This document shows positions 15,448-23,935 of a stretch of 36,777 nt of DNA, in pieces; position 1 is the first letter of the stretch; every line of letters starts with the position of its first letter. Source of the DNA: Xenophilus sp. AP218F (lineage in GTDB: Bacteria; Pseudomonadota; Gammaproteobacteria; Burkholderiales; Chromobacteriaceae); contig NJIE01000035.1 in the NCBI GenBank assembly GCA_002213445.1, positions 1 through 36,777 on the forward strand, written 5' to 3'. The translations under genes were made by a program, and so were the position numbers. The notes under the pieces were generated by a model. It was given only the letters and a program-made list of their open reading frames with translations, did not search any database and was not told where the DNA came from.

Positions 15448-15476
15448 TTTATCGCCCATGGCTGGCTTGGTATGAT
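15448..15476 (+). promoter_or_regulatory. Putative extended -10 promoter of the secreted protein-kinase operon
   Basis: TATGAT at 15471-15476 is preceded by TG plus one base (extended -10 element), and a weak -35 (TTTATC) lies 17 bp upstream. It precedes the ATG at 15505. A GC-rich inverted repeat just after the dcu stop codon (about 15401-15422) could limit read-through. Confidence 0.4.
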
Positions 15477-15504
15477 GCGTTCATCCCTTTGCGAGCCGAT
15501 TTGC

Positions 15505-16014
15505 ATGAATATCATTCTGTCGGCGTTGCGTCTGCTCCTGCTGCTGGCCCTGGCTGGCGGCGCGCAGGCCGCCAACGCCCCCAAATCCGACCCGGTGCTG
15601 CTGACCATCGACGGCAATATCAGCAAGTTCAACCGCGGCTCCGGCAAAACCTTCACCATTACCGCTTCCGAGATGGCGCGGCTGTCTACCCACAGCATCG
15701 TCACCGCCACGGACTGGACCCCGCGCGGCGCGTTTCGCGGCCCCTTGCTGCGCGATTTGCTGGCCAAGGTCGGCGCGCAAGGCAGCAAGGCCAAGTTTTA
15801 CGGCGAGGATGACTACAACGTCACCATTCCCCTGGCCGACTTCGGCAAGTACGACGTGATCCTGGCCTACTACTGGAACGGCAAGCCGATGACGCTGGAA
15901 AACTACGGCCCCCTGTGGGTGATGTATCCGATCGAAACCATGCCCGCGGCCGAGAAGAGCGGCGTGTTCCTGTCCAAGCTCATCTGGCAAGTCAACCGCA
16001 TCGAGGTCAAATGA
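15505..16014 (+). CDS. Secreted molybdopterin-oxidoreductase-fold protein
   Basis: This 169-aa protein has a clear signal peptide (MNIILSALRLLLLLALAGGAQA) and then the core of the molybdopterin oxidoreductase (sulfite-oxidase-like, Oxidored_molyb) fold. The landmarks are VLLTIDGNI, FTITASEMARL, a WTPRGAFRGPLLRDLLAKVG segment and NYGPLWVMYP. It is only the small form and shows no conserved Cys for molybdenum ligation (no Cys remains after the signal peptide), so catalysis is unlikely; a ligand-binding or sensor role is inferred. Its stop overlaps the ATG of the hybrid kinase gene (ATGA), which suggests that it works as an extracytoplasmic partner of that kinase. Confidence 0.82.
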   Translation: MNIILSALRLLLLLALAGGAQAANAPKSDPVLLTIDGNISKFNRGSGKTFTITASEMARLSTHSIVTATDWTPRGAFRGPLLRDLLAKVGAQGSKAKFYGEDDYNVTIPLADFGKYDVILAYYWNGKPMTLENYGPLWVMYPIETMPAAEKSGVFLSKLIWQVNRIEVK

Positions 16015-17774
16015 CGGGACAACTGCGCAATTTCTTCGCCAGCATCGGTCGGCTGGAGCGGGCGCTGCTGGCCTTGTCCGTCATCGCCACCCTGGTCATG
16101 GCTTGGTCGCTGTACGGCGCCAGCTTCAAGCGCGAGGACGGCCCGCGCTCGCCCGATCTGTACTGGATGGTGGTGCAGATGCAGCTGGCGCTCAACAAGG
16201 TGGATACCGATGTCTGGCGTTACCAATCCGGGCAGATCTCGCGAGAGGCGCTGGAGCGCAGTTACGCCATCGCCATCAGCAAATACCGGATGTATTCCTC
16301 GCCTTCGCTGGCCAACAGCACCTTGCGCCGGGTGGAGAGCTTCGATCAGGTGAAGGAGGGGCTGGAAGCCTTCTTCTCCAAGCCGCCGCGGCAATGGACG
16401 CTGGCGGAGGCGCGGCAGGTGACGACGGATATCGCCGCTTTGCGTCAGCTGCTGGCCGATTTCGGCACCCAGGCGCGCTACCAGGAAAACAGCGAGGCGG
16501 TGCAACGGCTGAACACCATCAATGAGCAGCACCAGCGTTATGTGCTGATTTTATGCGGCTGGATGGGCTTTCTGGTGGTGTTCTGGTTCGTGCTGCACCG
16601 CGTAGGGGTGATCCGCGCCCACGCCATGCAGCAGAGGCAGGTGCTGGAGCGCGAGCAGGCGGCGCGCGCCGCGCTGGTGCAAAGCGAGCTGGCGCGCGAT
16701 ACCTTTCTCGCCACCATCAGCCACGAGATCCGCTCCCCCTTGCAAAGCATCCAGACCTGCGTCGAATTGCTGGAATTCAGCCTGCCGCCGGGGCGGCCCG
16801 GCCACGATTACCTGCAAAGGCTGAAACACAGCTGCGAACACCTGCTGGTGCAGGTGCGGGACATCATGGACGTGGCCGCGCTGAAGAATTACCAGCTGAC
16901 GCTGGAGCCGTGCGCCACCGACATTCCCGCTCTGGTCGACGCGGTGGCGCAGGCGCACGCCGGCCTTGCCGAGGCCAAGAGCCTGCGGCTGGACGTGGCG
17001 TGCGCGACGATGCCGCAGCTGTGGCTGGATGGCCATCGCTTGCGGCAAGTGATCTGGAATCTGGTGTCCAACGCCATCCGCTATACCGATCACGGCGGCG
17101 TCAGTTTGCGGGTGGCTTACCAGCCGCGCTTGCTGACCATCAGCGTGCAGGATAGCGGGGTGGGCATTCCCGATGACATGAAGCCGCAGCTGTTCCGGCC
17201 TTTCGCGCGCGGCAAGAGCCGCCGGCCGGGCAGCAGCGGGCTGGGCCTGGCCATCGTGCACGAGCTGGTCAGCCTGTTCGGCGGCGCCATACAGGTGGAA
17301 AGCCGCGAGGGCGTCGGCAGCTGTTTCCAGGTGCAGCTGCCGGTGCAGGAGCGCAACGAGCCCGACGAGGGCGAGCCTTACGCGCTGCCGGTCGGGCGCA
17401 TCCTGCTGCTGGACGACGACGACCACATCCGCGAATCGTACCGCGCCTTGCTGGAAGTGAACGGCTACCAGGTGGAGACCATCGACAACGTGCCCGACGG
17501 CATCGCCAAGGTGAAAGGCCAGGCTTACGATCTGCTGTTGCTGGATTTGCAGGTGGGCGACGCCAGCGGCTACGAGGTGGCCGAGGCGGCCAATCGCTCC
17601 GTTTCCAACCGCGAGACCCCCATCATCGGCATGACGGCGTTTCGCCAGGAGTTCGGCGACGCGCGCCAGGCGCTGCTGGCGGGCCAGCTGGAGAAGCCGT
17701 TCAACTATCTGCAGCTGCAGCGCCTGTTGCGGCGCTACCTGCCGCGGCCGCCGCAAGTATTGCCGTCCGCCTAG
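16011..17774 (+). CDS. Hybrid sensor histidine kinase with C-terminal receiver domain
   Basis: A 587-aa membrane sensor. Helix 1 (about 17-36) and helix 2 (about 178-198) enclose a 140-residue extracytoplasmic, mainly helical region without a recognised sensor fold. A coiled segment leads to the HisKA domain with phospho-His238 in FLATISHEIRSPLQS. The ATPase domain shows N-box NLVSNAIRYTD (Asn354), G1 DSGVGIPDD (Asp381) and G2 GSSGLGLAIVHEL. The receiver (463-577) has acidic residues LLLDDDDH, phospho-Asp512, Thr542 and Lys562. No separate response regulator or DNA-binding domain is encoded nearby, so the output partner is unknown. Coupled by ATGA overlap to the secreted protein gene, whose product probably modulates the periplasmic domain. 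Confidence 0.93.
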   Translation: MTGQLRNFFASIGRLERALLALSVIATLVMAWSLYGASFKREDGPRSPDLYWMVVQMQLALNKVDTDVWRYQSGQISREALERSYAIAISKYRMYSSPSLANSTLRRVESFDQVKEGLEAFFSKPPRQWTLAEARQVTTDIAALRQLLADFGTQARYQENSEAVQRLNTINEQHQRYVLILCGWMGFLVVFWFVLHRVGVIRAHAMQQRQVLEREQAARAALVQSELARDTFLATISHEIRSPLQSIQTCVELLEFSLPPGRPGHDYLQRLKHSCEHLLVQVRDIMDVAALKNYQLTLEPCATDIPALVDAVAQAHAGLAEAKSLRLDVACATMPQLWLDGHRLRQVIWNLVSNAIRYTDHGGVSLRVAYQPRLLTISVQDSGVGIPDDMKPQLFRPFARGKSRRPGSSGLGLAIVHELVSLFGGAIQVESREGVGSCFQVQLPVQERNEPDEGEPYALPVGRILLLDDDDHIRESYRALLEVNGYQVETIDNVPDGIAKVKGQAYDLLLLDLQVGDASGYEVAEAANRSVSNRETPIIGMTAFRQEFGDARQALLAGQLEKPFNYLQLQRLLRRYLPRPPQVLPSA

Positions 17775-17888
17775 CCTGCGGCGCGCCGGCGCGGGAGAAC
17801 GGGATGCCCGCGCGCGATCGGCATGGCGGGCACTTCCCGGCGCAAGCCGCGCTCTAACCCTGCCGTCCGCCTGTTCGCAAGGAGCCTT

Positions 17889-18575
17889 ATGTCCGCCATT
17901 TCCCGCATCGCCCGCCGCTTCCTCGTGGTCCGCCTGGCGCTGGCCCACCCTCGTCTGATCGGCTCGGCCGCGTTCGGTTGCGCGCTGATCCTGCTGTTGC
18001 CGTACTGGCTGCCCATGCATGATGTCACGCGTTATCTGATCGGCTGGAATGCCGGCGCGGGGCTGTATCTGATGCTGGCGGGCCTGATGATGTTCGGTCC
18101 GCGCGCCCAGTCCATCCGGCACTGGGCCAAGCTGGAGGACGAAGGCCAGTGGCTGGTGTTGTTGCTGGTGATCGTGGCGGCGGTGATCAGTCTGGCGGCC
18201 ATCGTGCTGGAACTGGCGGTGGTCAAGGACATGCACGGCTGGGCCCGCGGCGGCCGCATCGCGCTGGCGGTGGCCACCATCTTGTCTTCCTGGAGCTTCA
18301 CCCACACGATGTTCGCCCTGCATTACGCGCGCAGCTTCTACGCCGAGCGGGCGCGGGGCCGGAACGGCGGCCTGGCGTTTCCGGAAACGGAGGAGCCGGA
18401 TCATGCCGATTTTCTGTACTGCGCCTTCATCATCGGCACCTCGGGCCAGACGGCCGACGTCAGCTTCACCAGCAGCCGCGCGCGCCGCACCGCCAGCGTG
18501 CATTGCGTGCTGTCCTTCTTTTTCAACGCCACGGTATTGGCGCTGATGATCAATATCGCCGCCGGCCTGATCTGA
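17889..18575 (+). CDS. DUF1345 family membrane protein
   Basis: A 228-aa inner-membrane protein with about five hydrophobic helices. The C-terminal part [24 protein letters not shown] followed by the last helix is characteristic of DUF1345; [19 protein letters not shown] is another family landmark. Function unknown. The ATG at 17889 has AAGGAG 4 bases upstream. It follows the kinase gene by 114 bp, and the spacer contains an imperfect TGCCCGC/GCGGGCA inverted repeat, so co-transcription with the kinase is uncertain. Confidence 0.87.
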   Translation: MSAISRIARRFLVVRLALAHPRLIGSAAFGCALILLLPYWLPMHDVTRYLIGWNAGAGLYLMLAGLMMFGPRAQSIRHWAKLEDEGQWLVLLLVIVAAVISLAAIVLELAVVKDMHGWARGGRIALAVATILSSWSFTHTMFALHYARSFYAERARGRNGGLAFPETEEPDHADFLYCAFIIGTSGQTADVSFTSSRARRTASVHCVLSFFFNATVLALMINIAAGLI

Positions 18576-18642
18576 TGCCCGCTTGCGGTTGCCGCGCCAG
18601 ACGGCTACTGTCTGCTTCTTTTGCGTGAAACCGGGTGGGGAA

Positions 18643-18978
18643 ATGGGCTCGTTCGCCAAGTTGTTGCTGTTGTTCGCCGCTACGGCGCTGGCCGAAATCG
18701 TCGGCTGCTATCTGCCCTGGCTATGGCTGCGGCGCGAGGGACCGTGGTGGCTGCTGGCGCCGGCGGCCTTGTCCCTGATGCTGTTCGTCTGGCTGCTGAG
18801 CTTGCATCCGGAGGCTTCTGGGCGGGTGTATGCGGCGTACGGCGGCGTTTACGTGGCGGTGGCCCTGTTGTGGCTGTGGCAGGTGGACGGGGTGCGTCCC
18901 GGAATATGGGATGTGGTGGGCGCGGCGGTGGCCTTAAGCGGCATGGCCATCATCATGCTGGCCCCGCGTCAGGGCTGA
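18643..18978 (+). CDS. YnfA/UPF0060 family small membrane protein
   Basis: A 111-aa, four-helix membrane protein. [42 protein letters not shown] and the ending [17 protein letters not shown] are the UPF0060 (YnfA) signature. It belongs to the wider SMR-like small transporter group; some YnfA proteins have been linked to drug efflux, but this is not established for this one. The ATG at 18643 with GGGG upstream gives the family's usual length; the frame is open to 18583. The 3' end lies in a GC-rich inverted repeat (18961-18985), followed by a second hairpin at 18997-19015, between convergent genes. Confidence 0.9.
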   Translation: MGSFAKLLLLFAATALAEIVGCYLPWLWLRREGPWWLLAPAALSLMLFVWLLSLHPEASGRVYAAYGGVYVAVALLWLWQVDGVRPGIWDVVGAAVALSGMAIIMLAPRQG

Positions 18979-19066
18979 GCGGGGCCGCGTTCAGGGCGGG
19001 CGGCGCAGCCGCCCGAGCGCCCGGGCGCGGGAAGGGGAGAGGCCGGAAAAACCTCTCTCGCGGCGA

Positions 19067-20734
19067 TCAGCGGGTGATCGGCTTGTAGCGGATGCGCTTG
19101 GGCTTGGCGCCTTCTTCGCCCAGACGCTTCTTCTTGTCGGCTTCGTATTCCTGATAGTTGCCGTCGAAGAAGGTCCACTGCGATTCGCCTTCCGCAGCCA
19201 GGATGTGGGTGGCGATACGGTCCAGGAACCAGCGGTCGTGGGAGATCACGAACACGGTGCCGGCGTATTCCAAGAGCGCGTCTTCCAGCGCGCGCAGGGT
19301 TTCCACGTCGAGGTCGTTGGACGGCTCGTCAAGCAGCAGCACGTTGCCGCCTTTCAGCAGCGTCTTGGCCAGGTGCAGACGGCCGCGCTCGCCGCCGGAG
19401 AGCATGCCCACCTTCTTCTGCTGATCCGCGCCCTTGAAGTTGAAGCGGCCAAGATAGGCGCGGCTGGACATCTCGAACTTGCCCACGGTCAGGATGTCGG
19501 CGCCGGCGGCCACGTCTTCGAATACGGTCTTGTCGTTTTCCAGGCCTTCGCGGCTTTGCTCGACGAAGGCCATCTGCACGGTCTGGCCGATCTTGACCGT
19601 GCCGGCGTCCGGCTGTTCCTTGCCGGCTATCATCTTGAACAGCGTGGATTTGCCCGCGCCGTTGGGGCCGATGATGCCGACGATGGCGCCCGGCGGAGCC
19701 TTGAACGACAGATTGTCGATCAGCAGGCGGTCGCCGAAGCCTTTGGAAACGTTTTCGAACTCGATCACTTCATTGCCCAGACGCTCGGCTACCGGAATGA
19801 AGATTTCCTGGGTTTCGTTGCGCTTCTGGGTTTCATAGCTGGACAGCTCCTCGAAGCGGGCGATACGCGCCTTGGACTTGGCCTGGCGCCCCTTGGGATT
19901 CTGGCGCACCCATTCCAGTTCCTGCTTCATCGCCTTCATGCGCGCGCCTTCGCTCTTGGCTTCCTGCGCCAGTCGCTCTTCCTTCTGTTCCAGCCAGGAC
20001 GAGTAGTTGCCCTTCCACGGGATGCCTTCGCCGCGGTCCAGTTCCAGAATCCATTCGGCGGCGTTGTCCAGGAAGTAACGGTCGTGGGTGACGGCCACCA
20101 CGGTGCCGGGGAAGCGCACCAGGAATTGTTCCAGCCATTCCACGGATTCGGCGTCCAGGTGGTTGGTCGGCTCGTCCAGAAGCAGCATGTCGGGCTTGGA
20201 CAAGAGCAGCTTGCACAGCGCCACGCGGCGCTTCTCGCCGCCGGAGAGCGGGCCGATCTTGGCGTCCCACGGCGGCAGGCGCAGCGCGTCGGCGGCCAGC
20301 TCCAGCTGCAGTTCCACGTTGTCGCCGGCGCCGGCGGAAATGATGGCTTCCAGTTTGGCCTGTTCTTCCGCCAGCGCGTCGAAGTCGGCGTCCGGATCGG
20401 CGTAAGCCGCGTACACCTCTTCCAGGCGTTTTTGCGCGCCCATCACGTCGCCCATGCCGCTTTCCACTTCCTCGCGCACCGTCTTGTCCGGGTCCAGCTG
20501 CGGCTCCTGCGGCAGGTAGCCGATGTTGAGGTTGGGCTGCCACTGCACCTCGCCGTCGTACTCCTTCTCCACGCCGGCCATGATCTTCAGCACGGTGGAT
20601 TTGCCGGCGCCGTTCAGGCCCAACAGGCCGATCTTGGCGCCGGGGAAGAAGGACAGCGAAATATCCTTGATGATCTGACGTTTGGGGGGGACGATCTTGC
20701 TCACGCGGAGCATGGACATCACGTATTGGGCCAT
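19067..20734 (-). CDS. ettA: Energy-dependent translational throttle protein EttA (ABC-F)
   Basis: A 555-aa ABC-F protein, the same length as E. coli EttA, without membrane helices. It binds the ribosomal E site and gates translation according to the ATP/ADP ratio. Two ATPase domains are visible: Walker A GLNGAGKST and GPNGAGKST; signatures LSGGEKRRV and LSGGERGRL; Walker B LLLDEPTNHLDAESVEWL and LLLDEPSNDLDVETL. The arm and linker regions (GEGIPWKGNYSSWLEQKEER, then the KGRQAKSKARIARFEEL linker) are EttA-like. The start at 20734 (MAQYVMSM) is chosen over an in-frame GTG at 20746 by family homology; no good ribosome site is visible for either. Monocistronic. Confidence 0.95.
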   Translation of the reverse strand: MAQYVMSMLRVSKIVPPKRQIIKDISLSFFPGAKIGLLGLNGAGKSTVLKIMAGVEKEYDGEVQWQPNLNIGYLPQEPQLDPDKTVREEVESGMGDVMGAQKRLEEVYAAYADPDADFDALAEEQAKLEAIISAGAGDNVELQLELAADALRLPPWDAKIGPLSGGEKRRVALCKLLLSKPDMLLLDEPTNHLDAESVEWLEQFLVRFPGTVVAVTHDRYFLDNAAEWILELDRGEGIPWKGNYSSWLEQKEERLAQEAKSEGARMKAMKQELEWVRQNPKGRQAKSKARIARFEELSSYETQKRNETQEIFIPVAERLGNEVIEFENVSKGFGDRLLIDNLSFKAPPGAIVGIIGPNGAGKSTLFKMIAGKEQPDAGTVKIGQTVQMAFVEQSREGLENDKTVFEDVAAGADILTVGKFEMSSRAYLGRFNFKGADQQKKVGMLSGGERGRLHLAKTLLKGGNVLLLDEPSNDLDVETLRALEDALLEYAGTVFVISHDRWFLDRIATHILAAEGESQWTFFDGNYQEYEADKKKRLGEEGAKPKRIRYKPITR

Positions 20735-20912
20735 GGGTACGTTCACGTTGTTTGTATGGATTAAGCGCTGATTCTACCAAAACGGCTGCGACTGGGGCTG
20801 TTGTCGTTGGCGGCGGACGCAAGCGCCCGGTTCGGCGATGGACGGCTTTTCCCGGGCGGACGGCAAAGCGGCCGACGCAAGGCCGGCCGCGGTGGTTTCT
20901 CCGGGGGGCGGG

Positions 20913-21392
20913 TCAGAAAATCAGCGCCAGCGCCGCCGTGGCCAGCATGGCGAAGGCGCAGGCCACCTTGGCCACCGCGCCCACCAGAAAGCCGATGAAG
21001 GTGCCCAGCCCGACCTTGCCGGCCTGGAACGCGTCCTTGCGGGCGACGAATTCGCCGATCACCGCGCCGACAAGCGGGCCGAGCATGACGCCGGCAAGGC
21101 CCAGGAACATGCCGGCGATGCCGCCGATGAACGCGCCCCACAGCGCCTCGCGGCTGGCGCCGCTAGCCTTGGCGCCCAGGAGGCCGGCGAAAAAATCCAC
21201 CGCCATGCCCAGCGCGGCGATCAGGGCCATCACGGTGAGGCTGGCGGCGCCCACATGCTGGAAGTTGTCCTGCCAGGCGGCGAGGAACACGCCGCCCAGC
21301 AGCAGCGGGAGGCCAGGCAGGGCGGGCAGGATGGTGCCGGCGAGACCCGCCGCGATCAGCAGGGCGGACAGGATGTAAACAGCGATTTCCAT
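20913..21392 (-). CDS. DUF456 family membrane protein
   Basis: A 159-aa hydrophobic protein of the DUF456 family. ILPALPGLPLLLGGVFLAAW and the Gly-rich helix FIGGIAGMFLGLAGVMLGPLVGAVIGEF are the family landmarks. About four to five membrane segments; function unknown. It starts 18 bp after the ppk stop codon and is probably co-transcribed with ppk. Confidence 0.88.
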   Translation of the reverse strand: MEIAVYILSALLIAAGLAGTILPALPGLPLLLGGVFLAAWQDNFQHVGAASLTVMALIAALGMAVDFFAGLLGAKASGASREALWGAFIGGIAGMFLGLAGVMLGPLVGAVIGEFVARKDAFQAGKVGLGTFIGFLVGAVAKVACAFAMLATAALALIF

Positions 21393-21410
21393 TTGGTTTC
21401 CGATTCCCGG

Positions 21411-23468
21411 TTAACGGCAGTACTCTTCCAGCATCTGTTTTTGCGCCGAATGCGCCTTGCCGCGGCTGGCGCGGCGCTTGTAGCTGCCGTCCGGCTGCAT
21501 TTCCCAGCTGTTGACGTTGTCTTCCAGGTACAGGCGCAGGCCTTCCTTGATCACCCGGCGCTTGATCTTGCCGTCCAGAATCGGCACGCAGGTTTCGATG
21601 CGGCGGAAGAAGTTGCGGCCCATCCAGTCGGCGCTGCCGATGAACAGGTCCTCCTTGTGATCGTTGTAGAAGTAGAACACTCGCGGATGCTCGAGGAAGC
21701 GGCCGACGATGGAGCGCACGCTGATGTTTTCCGACAGCCCTTCCACGCCGGGGCGCAGCGCGCACACGCCGCGCACGATCAGCTGGATCTTCACGCCGGC
21801 CTGGCTGGCGCGGTACAGCGCGTGAATCACCTGGCTTTCCAGCAGGGAGTTCATCTTGGCGATGATCTGGGCCGGCTTGCCGGCGCGGGCGTTTTCGGTT
21901 TCGCGCTCGATCGCCTGCATGATCATGCTGTGCAGGGTGAACGGGCTTTGGTACAGGTGCTTGAGGCTGCTGGCGCGGCCCAGGCCTGTGAGCTGGACGA
22001 AGATGTCGTTGACGTCGCTGGCCACTTCTTCGTTGCAGGTCATCAGGCCGAAGTCGGTGTAGAGGCGAGCGGTGCGCGGGTGATAGTTGCCGGTGCCCAG
22101 GTGCACGTAGCGGCGCAGCAGGCCTTCCTCGCGGCGCACCACCATCAGCATCTTGGCGTGCACCTTGTAGCCGATCACGCCGTACACCACGTGCGCGCCG
22201 GCGTCTTCCAGCCGGCTGGCCCAGCTGATATTGGCTTCTTCGTCGAAGCGCGCCATCAGCTCCACCACCACGGTCACCTGTTTGCCCGCGCGGGCGGCCG
22301 CGATCAGCGACTCCATCAGCACAGAGTCGGTGCCGGTGCGGTACACCGTCATCTTGATGGCCACCACGTGCGGGTCGATGGCGGCCTGGGTCAGCATGTC
22401 GATGACCGGCTGGAAGCTTTGGTAGGGGTGGTGCAGCAGCAAATCGCCCTTGCGGATGGCTTCGAACAGCGGCGTTTTTTTCTGCAGCGGCTCGGGCAGC
22501 GAGGGGGTGAACGGCAGGAATTTCAGATCCGGGCGATCCACCAGATCGGGCACCTGCATCAGGCGCACCAGGTTCACCGGGCCGTTGACGCGGTAGACAT
22601 CGCGCGGCAGCAGATTGAACTGCCTGAGCAGGAATTCCTCCATGTGCTGCGGGCAGGTGTCGGCGATTTCCAGCCGCACCGCGGCGCCGAACTGGCGCTG
22701 GCGCAATTCGCCCTGCAGCGCGGTGCGCAGGTTCTTGACGTCTTCGTCTTCCACCGACAGGTCGCTGTCGCGGGTGACGCGGAACTGGTAGCAGCCCTTG
22801 ACCGTCATGCCGGGGAACAGCTCATGCACGTGCGAGTGCAGGATGGATGACAGGAACACGAAGCAGTGGGTCTTGCCGTCGCATACGTCGGCCGGCAGCT
22901 TGATCACCCGCGGCAGCACGCGCGGCGCCTGGACGATGGCCGTGCCCGAGGCGCGGCCGAAGGCGTCGCGGCCTTCCAGCTCGACGGCGAAGTTCAGCGA
23001 CTTGTTGAGCACCTTGGGGAAGGGGTGGGACGGGTCCAGCCCGATGGGCGTCAGGATGGGCATCAGCTCGCGGAAGAAGAAGCCTTCCACCCAGTCCTTC
23101 TGCGCCTGCGTCCACTCGCTGCGGCGCAGGAAGATGATGTCCTGTTCGCGCAGGGCCGGGAACAGCACTTCGCTCATCACCGCGTACTGCTCGCGCACCA
23201 GCTGATGGCTGGCCCGCGCCACCTTGACCAAGGCCTGCTCCGGCGTGCTGCCGTCCGCCAGGATGCGGTCCGGCGTGATGTGGCCGGCCTCTTGCAGCCA
23301 GGCGACGCGCACTTCGAAGAACTCGTCGAGGTTGGATGAAACAATGCACAGAAACTTGAGGCGCTCCAGCAGGGGAAGTTCCGGGTCTTCCGCCTGGGCC
23401 AGCACGCGGCGGTTGAATTCGATCAGGCCCAGTTCGCGGTTCAGCATTAAGTCTTGCGGTTGTGACAT
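21411..23468 (-). CDS. ppk: Polyphosphate kinase 1
   Basis: A 685-aa enzyme that polymerises the gamma phosphate of ATP into polyphosphate, reversibly, at the inner membrane. The N-terminal domain begins NRELGLIEFNRRVLAQA and has FLCIVSSNLDEFFEVRVA. The phospholipase-D-like catalytic halves show YKVHAKMLMV with the autophosphorylated His at about 437, RYVHLGTGNYHPRTARLYTD, the second His motif in RFLEHPRVFYF, and GSADWMGRNF. The length agrees with the family. It is followed closely by the DUF456 gene; the yggX terminator lies upstream, so ppk probably has its own promoter between 23469 and 23504, where no good match is seen. Confidence 0.96.
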   Translation of the reverse strand: MSQPQDLMLNRELGLIEFNRRVLAQAEDPELPLLERLKFLCIVSSNLDEFFEVRVAWLQEAGHITPDRILADGSTPEQALVKVARASHQLVREQYAVMSEVLFPALREQDIIFLRRSEWTQAQKDWVEGFFFRELMPILTPIGLDPSHPFPKVLNKSLNFAVELEGRDAFGRASGTAIVQAPRVLPRVIKLPADVCDGKTHCFVFLSSILHSHVHELFPGMTVKGCYQFRVTRDSDLSVEDEDVKNLRTALQGELRQRQFGAAVRLEIADTCPQHMEEFLLRQFNLLPRDVYRVNGPVNLVRLMQVPDLVDRPDLKFLPFTPSLPEPLQKKTPLFEAIRKGDLLLHHPYQSFQPVIDMLTQAAIDPHVVAIKMTVYRTGTDSVLMESLIAAARAGKQVTVVVELMARFDEEANISWASRLEDAGAHVVYGVIGYKVHAKMLMVVRREEGLLRRYVHLGTGNYHPRTARLYTDFGLMTCNEEVASDVNDIFVQLTGLGRASSLKHLYQSPFTLHSMIMQAIERETENARAGKPAQIIAKMNSLLESQVIHALYRASQAGVKIQLIVRGVCALRPGVEGLSENISVRSIVGRFLEHPRVFYFYNDHKEDLFIGSADWMGRNFFRRIETCVPILDGKIKRRVIKEGLRLYLEDNVNSWEMQPDGSYKRRASRGKAHSAQKQMLEEYCR

Positions 23469-23504
23469 AGGGTCTTCAAGCCAGTTCGGTGAGGGATGCG
23501 AAGA

Positions 23505-23528
23505 ATAAAGCCCTCGCTTGGAGGGCTT
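23505..23528 (-). terminator. Intrinsic terminator of yggX
   Basis: Stem AAGCCCTC/GAGGGCTT with loop GCTTG read on the minus strand, followed by TTTATT. It is 11 bases after the yggX stop codon. Confidence 0.75.
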
Positions 23529-23538
23529 GGCAAGAAAA

Positions 23539-23811
23539 TTAGTTCTGTTGCGGAGTGTAGCCGGCCGGAGCGTCGGCGCCCTGGCCGAAGAAGTAGGCGT
23601 CCATTTGCGCCGCCAGGTACTGGCGGGCGCGCGCGTCGGCCAGGCTGAGGCGGTTTTCGTTGATCAGCATGGTCTGGTAGCGCAGCCAGCCTTGCCAGGC
23701 TTCCTTGGAGACGCTTTCGTAGACGCGTTTGCCCAGTTCGCCCGGCAGCGGCGGGAAGTCGAGGCCTTCGGCTTCGCGGCCCAGCTTGACGCAATTGACG
23801 GTTCTGCTCAT
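23539..23811 (-). CDS. yggX: Fe(2+)-trafficking protein YggX
   Basis: A 90-aa small soluble protein with the YggX signature throughout: conserved Cys7 in [48 protein letters not shown] and the ending MDAYFFGQG. The family takes part in iron handling and protection of Fe-S clusters against oxidative stress. AAGGA lies 8 bases before the ATG. It has its own terminator. The C-terminal dozen residues (PAGYTPQQN) are a variable tail. Confidence 0.96.
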   Translation of the reverse strand: MSRTVNCVKLGREAEGLDFPPLPGELGKRVYESVSKEAWQGWLRYQTMLINENRLSLADARARQYLAAQMDAYFFGQGADAPAGYTPQQN

Positions 23812-23935
23812 GGCTTGTTTCCTTGCAAGTGAATTCCTAGTGGTCGCGCGGCGAAAAGCCCGCCGCGCCGATTCAAACGCGATATTGTGTCACAGAGGGG
23901 TTGCGCTTCCAACCATGCGATGAGCGGGGGCGACG

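Noticed and set aside
13984-16014. Long open frame running from the dcu gene into the molybdopterin-fold gene
   Set aside because: The first 500 codons are a frame shadow of dcu. The signal peptide start at 15505 explains the real gene.
17761-17872. 12-bp direct repeat TGCCGTCCGCCT exactly 100 bp apart around the kinase stop codon
   Set aside because: Low information in GC-rich sequence, and one copy is coding; no accompanying structure.
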